Source: Candidatus Omnitrophota bacterium
GTDB lineage: Bacteria > Omnitrophota > Koll11 > JAHIPI01
Length of the DNA stretch: 7,624 bases
Assembly: GCA_028718265.1 (NCBI GenBank)
Contig: JAQUMG010000087.1
Location: forward strand, 1-7,624
Direction of reading: 5' to 3'
Below the pieces are notes generated by a model that was not told the origin of the DNA, did not search any database, and worked only from the letters and a program-made list of their open reading frames with translations. Positions 1 to 5,387 of the stretch are shown one piece after another (positions within the stretch are counted from its first letter, which is position 1; each line of letters opens with the position of its first letter). A program made the position numbers and the translations under genes.

Positions 1-1
1 T

Positions 2-1198
2 ATACTTAAACGGATCTGGCTGAACAAGGCGGAAGAAGAAGGTTATTACTACGGTTTTTCCAATGAGGGGTTATGGCCTCTTTGCCATGCTACTCATACA
101 AGGCCGTTATTCAGAGAAGCTGATTGGCAAATGTACAAGGAGGTAAACCAAAAATTTGCTGATAATGTTTTAGAGGAGCTTCCGTCCAAAAAACCGTTCG
201 TATTTATTCAAGACTATCATTTTACTTTGTTGCCAAAAATGATAAAAGAAAAGCGGCCCGATGCAACCGTTGCTTTATTTTGGCATATCCCGTGGCCAAC
301 CCCGGAAATATTTTCAATCTGTCCTTATCAGGAGGAGATTCTGGGAGGCATGCTTGGCTGTGACTTGATAGGTTTTCATGTGCAGAACCACTGCAATAAC
401 TTTCTCGATACCTCTAACCGCCTGCTCGAATCACGCGTTGATACAGAAAAATTCAGCGTTGTACGGGCAGGAAAAGAAACTTTCGTAAAAGCATTCCCTA
501 TAAGTATCGATAGTTATTTCGGCGCTGGTATATCAGCCGATGATGCGAAAAAGATAGAAGTCATCCGCAAAGAGTTTGAGCTTAAGGACAAAATAGTAGC
601 AATCGGCGTAGATAGGATAGATTATACCAAGGGCATCATGGAGAGGATATCAGCGGTGGATAGGTTCTTAGAGAAAAACCCTCAGTACAAGTGTAAATTC
701 GTTTTCATACAACTTGCCGCTCCAAGCCGCACGCATATTAAACGTTACCATGACCTTATGAATGAAATAGAAGAGCTGGTGGAAAAAGTAAACTGGAAAC
801 ATGCCGACGGTGCGTGGAAACCGATTATTTATCTGGAAAAACATTTTTCCGCAGATGAAATACGGCCGTTTTACGCACTGGCTGATATATGCATAATCAG
901 TTCTTTACATGACGGCATGAACCTTGTATCAAAAGAATACGTAGCTTCAAAAGTAGATTCGAACGGAGTGTTAATCTTAAGCCGTTTTACGGGTGCTGCA
1001 CGCGAACTTACCGATGCGATACAAATCAACCCTTATTCTACTGAAGAATTCGCCGATGCGATTAAATTAGCGGTAGAAATGCCTGAGAAAGAGAAGAAAA
1101 AGAGGATTGAAAACATGCGCAAAATAATAAAGGAAAGAAATGTCTATCGTTGGGCAGGCGATATAATAACGGAATTGACTGCGTTGAAGAAAGTTTAA
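2..1198 (+). CDS. otsA: Trehalose-6-phosphate synthase (GT20), 5'-truncated by the window edge
   Basis: This enzyme transfers glucose from an NDP-glucose donor to glucose-6-phosphate, giving trehalose-6-phosphate in the cytoplasm. The frame is open from base 2, well before the first ATG (131). The upstream residues, including GFSNEGLWPLCH and a DW..Y..VN..FA pattern, are clearly OtsA, so 131 is not the start and roughly the first 80 residues lie outside the window (398 codons visible). Family motifs occur in order: QDYH (Asp codon 212-214), FWHIPWPTPEIF, GCDLIGFHVQN, VDRIDYTKG (Arg 614-616 and Lys 629-631, matching the E. coli OtsA phosphate-binding Arg262/Lys267), and DGMNLVSKEY (Asp 911-913, Glu 935-937, donor-binding). 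It ends 3 nt before otsB. Glucosylglycerol-phosphate synthase belongs to the same family, but the adjacent otsB and treT favour trehalose. Recognition is from memory of the E. coli protein. Confidence 0.95.
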   Translation: MLKRIWLNKAEEEGYYYGFSNEGLWPLCHATHTRPLFREADWQMYKEVNQKFADNVLEELPSKKPFVFIQDYHFTLLPKMIKEKRPDATVALFWHIPWPTPEIFSICPYQEEILGGMLGCDLIGFHVQNHCNNFLDTSNRLLESRVDTEKFSVVRAGKETFVKAFPISIDSYFGAGISADDAKKIEVIRKEFELKDKIVAIGVDRIDYTKGIMERISAVDRFLEKNPQYKCKFVFIQLAAPSRTHIKRYHDLMNEIEELVEKVNWKHADGAWKPIIYLEKHFSADEIRPFYALADICIISSLHDGMNLVSKEYVASKVDSNGVLILSRFTGAARELTDAIQINPYSTEEFADAIKLAVEMPEKEKKKRIENMRKIIKERNVYRWAGDIITELTALKKV

Positions 1199-1201
1199 AA
1201 T

Positions 1202-1990
1202 ATGGATTATTTGTATTCCAAATGGAATAAGATAGAAAGGGCACTAAAAGGTAAATTTATATTTCTTTTTCTGGACTATGACGGAACTATAAGCCCTATT
1301 GTAGGAGCTCCGTACAACGCAATTATTTCCAAGAAAACCAAAAGGCTGCTCAAAATATTGTCTACACATCCTAGGCATAAGGTAGCCATTATCAGCGGCA
1401 GATCGCTTGAAGACATACAAAATAAGATTGGCTTAAAGCATGTCATTTATGCGGGCAATCATGGTTTAGAAATAGAAGGACCAAATATCGAATTTAAATA
1501 TCCACTTGCCCCGGACTACAGATCCATAATGCGCAATATAGATAAGGGGTTAAGGAATGGGCTGCGCAGACTAAAAGGCGTACTTATTGAAAATAAAACC
1601 ATTTGCCTGAGCCTTCATTATCGTTTGGCGAAGAAAAAAGATATACCCCTCATAAAAGCGATTTTTAAAGGGGTGACTCTTCCATATATTGTTTCCAGGA
1701 AAGTGAAGATATCATACGGTAAGAAACTATTGGAAGTAAGACCGCCGGTCAACTGGAACAAGGGCAGCGTCGCAAAGTCGCTTTTGGCTATACAAAAAGA
1801 TTTTCTTAAGAGCAAAAGCATTGTTCCGATTTACATAGGAGATGATTTAACAGATGAGGATGCATTCAAAGCGCTTAGGAAAAAAGGAATTACCATATTT
1901 GCAGGCAAACCCGGGACATCCCTCGCTGAGTATTATTTAAAAAATACAAGCGAAGTCATCAAGTTTTTAAAATTGATCGCAGAATTATAA
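1202..1990 (+). CDS. otsB: Trehalose-6-phosphate phosphatase (HAD superfamily)
   Basis: This enzyme dephosphorylates trehalose-6-phosphate to trehalose, the second step after OtsA. The 262-residue length is typical of stand-alone OtsB. HAD motif I is DYDGT (residues 25-29), with the nucleophile Asp25 and acid/base Asp27. Motif II is in IISGRS (63-68). The family-specific AGNHGLEIEG follows, then the cap domain with LEVRP and WNKG, where the lysine is the likely motif III residue. Motif IV is IGDDLTDEDAF, with Asp214 and Asp215 as Mg ligands. The ATG at 1202 follows the otsA stop by 3 nt. The ribosome binding site is weak (a GAAAG-like stretch inside the otsA end), which suggests translational coupling. 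No motif is missing, so it should be active. Mannosyl-3-phosphoglycerate and glucosylglycerol-phosphate phosphatases are less likely given the GNHG motif and the neighbours. Confidence 0.93.
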   Translation: MDYLYSKWNKIERALKGKFIFLFLDYDGTISPIVGAPYNAIISKKTKRLLKILSTHPRHKVAIISGRSLEDIQNKIGLKHVIYAGNHGLEIEGPNIEFKYPLAPDYRSIMRNIDKGLRNGLRRLKGVLIENKTICLSLHYRLAKKKDIPLIKAIFKGVTLPYIVSRKVKISYGKKLLEVRPPVNWNKGSVAKSLLAIQKDFLKSKSIVPIYIGDDLTDEDAFKALRKKGITIFAGKPGTSLAEYYLKNTSEVIKFLKLIAEL

Positions 1991-2003
1991 GAGGATTGGT
2001 GAT

Positions 2004-2675
2004 ATGCCCGAACTAGTTAACGCAAAAGAACCGTTTAAATTCTATACAAGACTGAATCTTACAGAATTGACAGGATGGCGCGCCTGTAATTTGAAAGAAT
2101 TATCAGGGCTGATAAAAACTGTACCGGGTTCCTCCATATATCATCATACCCATAGGTTTTTACAGCAGCATCAATACCTTTCTCCTGAACCGCCGAATGA
2201 CTTTGCATACTGGGTTACCGAAGTACTTGGTGAGAAGGAGCTGGGAGAAGGCCTTGCAAGTATAGATATTGTGCAGTTTAATACGATACACAGCTTGAGA
2301 GATAAAATCGTTGAGACGATAGACGAATACATTAAAGATAATCCCTCTTCGGGATCGAGGTTTACCGATGAAAATGAGGCCTTTTGCTTTATGAAGTCAG
2401 TAAGTTTCGTTCTTCCTACAAATTATGTTGCCCATGACCTTAAAGAATTTAGCGAGATATTGAAAAAGATTACAATTGATTCGATATATTTTCATATTTT
2501 CGAGGCAAGGCTAAGACTCGAAAAAGGTGCGAATGATTTTTCAAATTGGATTAAGCATTCTATAGAGGACAAAAAGCTGGCCGGGGCAATATCCGGTCTG
2601 GATCCTTATACCTATACGCTTGAAGAATTGAGAAAAACGATAATTAAACTTATTGAAAAGAAACTCCCAAAATAA
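2004..2675 (+). CDS. Trehalose-operon protein of unknown function, DUF5752-like, with two internal repeats
   Basis: The function is unknown. The protein has 223 residues, with no signal peptide or membrane segment, so it is probably cytoplasmic. The block TVPGSSIYHHTHRF...HQYLSPEPPNDFAYWV (residues 39-71) matches what I remember of DUF5752, a family seen beside glycosyltransferases. The two halves are recognisably homologous. Residues 11-110 and 127-221 share the pattern F.F, then (N/D)LKE, SIY.H, NDF..W, a Lys/Glu-rich L(A/G) stretch, and a terminal LR..I. The histidine-rich segment in repeat 1 (His47, His48, His50, His56) is largely lost in repeat 2, where only His164 remains, suggesting one functional and one structural half. 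The ATG at 2004 has GAGG at 1991-1994. It sits 13 nt after otsB and 1 nt before the preferred treT start. A role as accessory or regulatory partner of the trehalose enzymes is inferred from position only. Confidence 0.8.
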   Translation: MPELVNAKEPFKFYTRLNLTELTGWRACNLKELSGLIKTVPGSSIYHHTHRFLQQHQYLSPEPPNDFAYWVTEVLGEKELGEGLASIDIVQFNTIHSLRDKIVETIDEYIKDNPSSGSRFTDENEAFCFMKSVSFVLPTNYVAHDLKEFSEILKKITIDSIYFHIFEARLRLEKGANDFSNWIKHSIEDKKLAGAISGLDPYTYTLEELRKTIIKLIEKKLPK

Positions 2676-2676
2676 C

Positions 2677-3888
2677 ATGGCTAAAATAGACGAATATATA
2701 CCTATCGTAGGCGAATCTATTATAGAAGACCTCAAGCTTCTCGGCCAGAAGCTTAGCGGCAAGGTCATACAGAATATAAATTCTACGTCTGTGGGCGGAG
2801 GAGTTGCCGAAATACTTAACCGTATGATACCATTATTGAAGGAGCTTGGAGTAGATGCGAGGTGGGATGTAATCAAAGGTGGGAATGAATTTTTCGGAAT
2901 CACAAAAAAATTTCACAATGCTTTACACGGTACGCCGGAAAAGGTAAGCAGCCATGATTATGAAATATTTATGGAAACAAGCCGTGCTAATATAAAAGAG
3001 GTTGATACATACGGAGACATTCTTTTCATTCACGACCCTCAGCCCATAGCCTTGATAGAGAAGAAGAAAGAAAATAAGTGGATATGGCGGTGCCATATCG
3101 ACGTTTCTGATCCCGCTCACGAAGTATGGAAATTCCTGCTGGACTTTATTGTCAAATATGACGCCGTAGTATTCTCCTCTCCTAATTTTTCTCAAAATAT
3201 ACCCGTTAGGCAATTTTTGATATCACCATCTATAGACCCTCTAAGCGATAAGAATAAAGAATTATCGAAAGAAGTCATAGATTCTGTTTTGGCGAAATAC
3301 GGTATTAATAAAGATAAACCGATAATAACGCAAATTTCCCGGTTCGATGCTCTTAAGGACCCGGTAGGCGTGATAGACGTATATAAAAAAGTAAAGAAGT
3401 ATATAGATTGTCAGCTTATTCTGGCAGGCGGTACAGCAGCGGATGATCCGGAAGGATTAAAGGTATTAGAGGAGGTCAAAAACAAAGCGCAGAAAGACGA
3501 AGATATACATATCTTGCTGCTACCGCAGAACGATATAGAGGTCAATGCGCTGCAAAGAGCATCAACTATTATCATGCAGAAATCGATTAAAGAGGGGTTT
3601 GGACTTACTGTTGCAGAGGCATTGTGGAAAGCGAAGCCTGTTGTGGCCTCTAATGTGGGAGGAATACCTCTGCAGATCAAGCATAAGTATTCAGGGCTTT
3701 TATGCCATTCCGTAGACGGAGCAGTCTTTGCCGTTAAGCAGCTCTTGAACAGTCCCCCATACGCAAAGAAGTTAGGCGAAAACGGCAGAGAACACATACG
3801 CAATAACTTTTTAATTACTCGCCATATCAAGGATTATATGCTCTTATTTCTTTCCTTATATCATAAAGAGGATATTGTCTATTTGTGA
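2677..3888 (+). CDS. treT: Trehalose glycosyltransferring synthase (TreT-like, GT4)
   Basis: In characterised archaeal homologues this cytoplasmic enzyme makes trehalose from NDP-glucose and free glucose and can run in reverse. Similarity to Pyrococcus-type TreT as I remember it extends end to end: INSTSVGGGVAEIL (residues 34-47), RWDVIKG..EFF..TK.FHNALHG, IHDPQP (118-123), WIWRCHIDVSDP (135-146), SPSIDPLS, QISRFDALKD (219-228, with Arg222 and Lys227 as the expected donor-phosphate contacts), and the GT4 E-x7-E signature EGFGLTVAE (Glu306, Glu314). The preferred ATG at 2677 gives 403 residues and starts 1 nt after the preceding stop. A TTG at 2653 would add eight residues but has no better ribosome binding site and overlaps the previous gene. 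It is the last gene of the trehalose cluster and is followed by a hairpin. A GT4 trehalose phosphorylase is the main alternative. Confidence 0.9.
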   Translation: MAKIDEYIPIVGESIIEDLKLLGQKLSGKVIQNINSTSVGGGVAEILNRMIPLLKELGVDARWDVIKGGNEFFGITKKFHNALHGTPEKVSSHDYEIFMETSRANIKEVDTYGDILFIHDPQPIALIEKKKENKWIWRCHIDVSDPAHEVWKFLLDFIVKYDAVVFSSPNFSQNIPVRQFLISPSIDPLSDKNKELSKEVIDSVLAKYGINKDKPIITQISRFDALKDPVGVIDVYKKVKKYIDCQLILAGGTAADDPEGLKVLEEVKNKAQKDEDIHILLLPQNDIEVNALQRASTIIMQKSIKEGFGLTVAEALWKAKPVVASNVGGIPLQIKHKYSGLLCHSVDGAVFAVKQLLNSPPYAKKLGENGREHIRNNFLITRHIKDYMLLFLSLYHKEDIVYL

Positions 3889-3895
3889 AAAGTAG

Positions 3896-3925
3896 AAATG
3901 TCCGCCTGTAGAGGGTGGACATTTT
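3896..3925 (+). terminator. Hairpin with short T-run after treT, likely intrinsic terminator
   Basis: AAATGTCCGCC (3896-3906) pairs with GGTGGACATTT (3914-3924) over 11 positions, one a G-T wobble, with a 7-nt loop. It begins 8 nt after the treT stop and is followed by a short T stretch (3922-3925), so it can act as a factor-independent terminator. The T-run is short and the lower stem is A/T-rich, so it would also work roughly from the opposite strand. The same sequence could instead be an inverted repeat of a mobile element. Confidence 0.55.
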
Positions 3926-3990
3926 ACATCTATTTACCCGTCAAACAGTTACGCGAATTCCAGCCAAAAATGACCGGACAAAACGGACAT
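3896..3990. repeat. Cluster of TGTCC/GGACA motifs, possible insertion-sequence end or interspersed repeat
   Basis: Four related six-base motifs lie within 95 nt: TGTCCG at 3899-3904, TGGACA at 3916-3921, CGGACA at 3975-3980 and CGGACA at 3984-3989. The first is inverted relative to the others and the last two are 9 nt apart. Repeated subterminal motifs around a palindromic end are common at the ends of IS21/IS481-type elements, and the sequence around 3891-3930 looks familiar to me from such ends. There is no transposase here and I cannot confirm the family. This would be a remnant or a non-autonomous copy. Confidence 0.3.
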
Positions 3991-4017
3991 CCTTCGACGC
4001 GCTTCGCTTGCTCAGGA
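3990..4017. repeat. REP-like imperfect palindrome
   Basis: The segment opens with TCCTTCGACG and closes with CTTGCTCAGGA, so its outer TCCT and AGGA are complementary, and it holds an internal GCG-CTT-CGC mini-hairpin. Sequences of the type CCTTCGAC...GCTCAGGA are, from memory, frequent interspersed intergenic repeats in many bacterial genomes. Only one copy is in this window, so its repetitive nature cannot be shown here. Confidence 0.35.
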
Positions 4018-4062
4018 CTTCGTTTTCTTGAGGAATTAACCTCTCTGAATAGCAAAATTTCC

Positions 4063-4090
4063 TTGTTTCCCGCCGTAATTGGGCTATAAT
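4063..4090 (+). promoter_or_regulatory. Sigma70-type promoter for the propeller/transporter/pyrophosphatase operon
   Basis: The -35 element TTGTTT (4063-4068) and a perfect -10 element TATAAT (4085-4090) are separated by 16 nt. Transcription would start near 4097, giving a leader of about 95 nt before the GTG at 4191. It is the best promoter match in the window and lies in the only sizeable gap, directly upstream of the second operon. Confidence 0.7.
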
Positions 4091-4111
4091 AGATACCAGA
4101 ATAAACCGAGA

Positions 4112-4141
4112 GGTTCCCTTGTGTCGCAGATTACAGGGACC
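4112..4141 (+). promoter_or_regulatory. Leader hairpin of the second operon
   Basis: GGT-(T)-CCCT (4112-4119, bulged T at 4115) pairs with AGGGACC (4135-4141), seven base pairs around a 15-nt loop. A short T stretch follows at 4147-4151. It sits about 15 nt into the predicted transcript and could be a weak attenuator or an RNA-stabilising stem. I do not recognise a known riboswitch class in it. Confidence 0.25.
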
Positions 4142-4161
4142 CCATATTTTTATACGTTAGA

Positions 4162-4176
4162 TTGAAGTTACTTCAA
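4162..4176. promoter_or_regulatory. Perfect 15-nt palindrome next to the ribosome binding site
   Basis: TTGAAGT-T-ACTTCAA is a perfect inverted repeat with one central base. It ends 2 nt before the GGAG at 4179-4182. As DNA it could be a repressor operator downstream of the promoter. As RNA it could form a 6-bp stem with a 3-nt loop close to the ribosome binding site. Neither role can be proven from a single copy. Confidence 0.4.
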
Positions 4177-4178
4177 GC

Positions 4179-4182
4179 GGAG
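4179..4182 (+). promoter_or_regulatory. Ribosome binding site supporting the GTG start at 4191
   Basis: GGAG lies 8 nt upstream of GTG 4191. The next in-frame candidate, GTG 4224, has only a GAAG-like match, so 4191 is preferred. Both starts keep the signal peptide. Confidence 0.6.
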
Positions 4183-4190
4183 ATTATTCT

Positions 4191-5387
4191 GTGGGCCTAC
4201 AATTTTGCATACGTGAAGTGATTGTGGAATTCCAGAAAAACAGCCGGGCGCAGTTGGCCCGGCTTGTTTGTTTTGTAGTAATACAGGTATTTTTGGTTTT
4301 GGGCATATCCGCCGGATTTTCAGAAGAACAACCCAATCCTCCGGCGCCCGAACTGCAAATTCGTCCTTTTCGCGAATTTGGAACAGGCAGGGCAGACGCT
4401 TCTTTATCCGCTATCAATCCCCCCGATGGTTTGGCGTTTACCGGAGACGGGTTGTTGCTGGCTACGGATGCGATGAATCATAGAGTACAGATTTTCGATC
4501 CATATTCAGGCGAGCATATAGGGTCGATTGGCAATGCCGGCCTTTTTGAGGGTGAAATTGTAGATATTCTTGTATTGCCGGACAAAGGATTACTGATAAG
4601 TGATGAAAAGGCTAATCAGATCTATCGGTTTGGGCGGACCGCGGTATCGCCGGCGGCGTTTCAATCGATGGGCCCGCCGCTCTTAAGCGGCGAAGGGTAC
4701 AAAAAGCTCTGCGGAATGGCGTGTGATTCAAAAGGGCGGATATATGTCGTCGATGGGATTACGGGACAGGTATGCCGGTATCTTCCGGACTTTAAGCCGG
4801 ATTCCAGTTGGAAATTTCAGTCAACGCGCCCGGACAACGGACCTTTTCTCAATAAGGCCGAAGGGATCGCGATTGACGAATCTACCGGAACGCTTTTTTT
4901 ATCCAGCGATTGGGATGGTATGATCCGTGCGTTTGATCTCGAAACTGGAAAATGGATGGGTAAGTCGATCGGAAGGAAAGCGGATACCCTGACCGCTAAG
5001 CCGCTTGGCCAGTCAGTTTTTTCGATGTCCGTAGAAGGGCTTGCCATAATAGATAGCTATCTTTTGGCGGTCGATGAAGGCGAAATCTCCGCGTCAAAAA
5101 ATTATTATGGACATTTATTAATTTTTGATCTACGCAGTCCCGTGCTATATGAAACGGATGCCGAGATATGCCGGAAGAGAATGACTGACGGTGTCGTAGA
5201 TGGTTTGGTGGGGTGGTTTGGTTCCTATGTGTCACCTGACGCGGTCGCAGTCTTCCCGGGTAGCGCAAAGCATCCGGAACCATTAATAGCAGTTGCGAAT
5301 CAAGGCTCATACTTAGTTCAGGTTTATAAATGGGAAGACGTCAAAAATGAAATAGCAGAGGCGCGTAAAAAGAAGAGGATCCCTTGA
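4191..5387 (+). CDS. Exported six-bladed beta-propeller protein (NHL/phytase-like)
   Basis: The protein has 398 residues from a GTG start. A basic N-region is followed by a hydrophobic core (about residues 25-41) and a plausible signal peptidase I site near A41 or S44, so the mature protein should be outside the cytoplasmic membrane. The rest reads as about six propeller blades, each with a hydrophobic strand, a D.. or G.LL..D segment and a V.I(F/Y)(D/R) strand. Examples are DGLAF...LLLATDAMNHRVQIFD and GIAI...GTLFLSSDWDGMIRAFD. The final three blades, with AEG (Glu224), Asp240, VEG-L-AI (Glu282), TDG (Asp333) and a closing VYKWEDV, follow the order I remember in beta-propeller phytases, where such acidic residues bind calcium. 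It may thus be a phosphohydrolase, but a non-catalytic NHL scaffold is equally possible. The stop overlaps the next start by 4 nt. Confidence 0.8.
   Translation: MGLQFCIREVIVEFQKNSRAQLARLVCFVVIQVFLVLGISAGFSEEQPNPPAPELQIRPFREFGTGRADASLSAINPPDGLAFTGDGLLLATDAMNHRVQIFDPYSGEHIGSIGNAGLFEGEIVDILVLPDKGLLISDEKANQIYRFGRTAVSPAAFQSMGPPLLSGEGYKKLCGMACDSKGRIYVVDGITGQVCRYLPDFKPDSSWKFQSTRPDNGPFLNKAEGIAIDESTGTLFLSSDWDGMIRAFDLETGKWMGKSIGRKADTLTAKPLGQSVFSMSVEGLAIIDSYLLAVDEGEISASKNYYGHLLIFDLRSPVLYETDAEICRKRMTDGVVDGLVGWFGSYVSPDAVAVFPGSAKHPEPLIAVANQGSYLVQVYKWEDVKNEIAEARKKKRIP
5375..5378 (+). promoter_or_regulatory. Ribosome binding site that decides the TTG start of the transporter
   Basis: GAGG lies 5 nt before TTG 5384, inside the end of the propeller gene. 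The first internal ATG (codon 26) falls within the first membrane segment, so the TTG start is needed. Confidence 0.6.

Larger units (their letters stand above)
3889..4190. other. Intergenic region between the trehalose operon and the propeller/transporter/pyrophosphatase operon
   Basis: I see no credible gene in these 302 bases. In order they hold a hairpin right after the treT stop (3896-3924), scattered GGACA motifs up to 3990, a REP-like imperfect palindrome (3990-4017), a sigma70-type promoter (4063-4090), and a leader with a hairpin (4112-4141) and a perfect 15-nt palindrome (4162-4176). The one short open frame here (3898-4089) runs through these repeats and has no ribosome binding site. 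Confidence 0.75.

Noticed and set aside
131..133. First ATG as the start of otsA
   Set aside because: The frame is open upstream to base 2 and encodes conserved OtsA residues there, so this Met is internal.
2653..2655. TTG as the treT start
   Set aside because: It adds eight residues with no family similarity, overlaps the preceding gene and lacks a clear ribosome binding site. ATG 2677 fits the spacing better.
3411..3830. Long open frame on the minus strand within treT
   Set aside because: It is antisense to a well-supported gene, has a serine/cysteine-rich composition typical of shadow frames, and shows no family similarity.
3898..4089. Short open frame of 63 codons between the operons
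   Set aside because: It starts inside the post-treT hairpin, runs through the repeat motifs and promoter, has no ribosome binding site and resembles no protein I know.
4107..4141. preQ1-like riboswitch in the leader of the second operon
   Set aside because: AGAGGTTC looks like the opening of the class I motif, but there is no matching CCTC stem half or A-rich tail.
4268..4483. Alternative forward frame within the propeller gene
   Set aside because: It lies wholly inside a supported gene and reads as low-similarity, arginine-rich shadow sequence.
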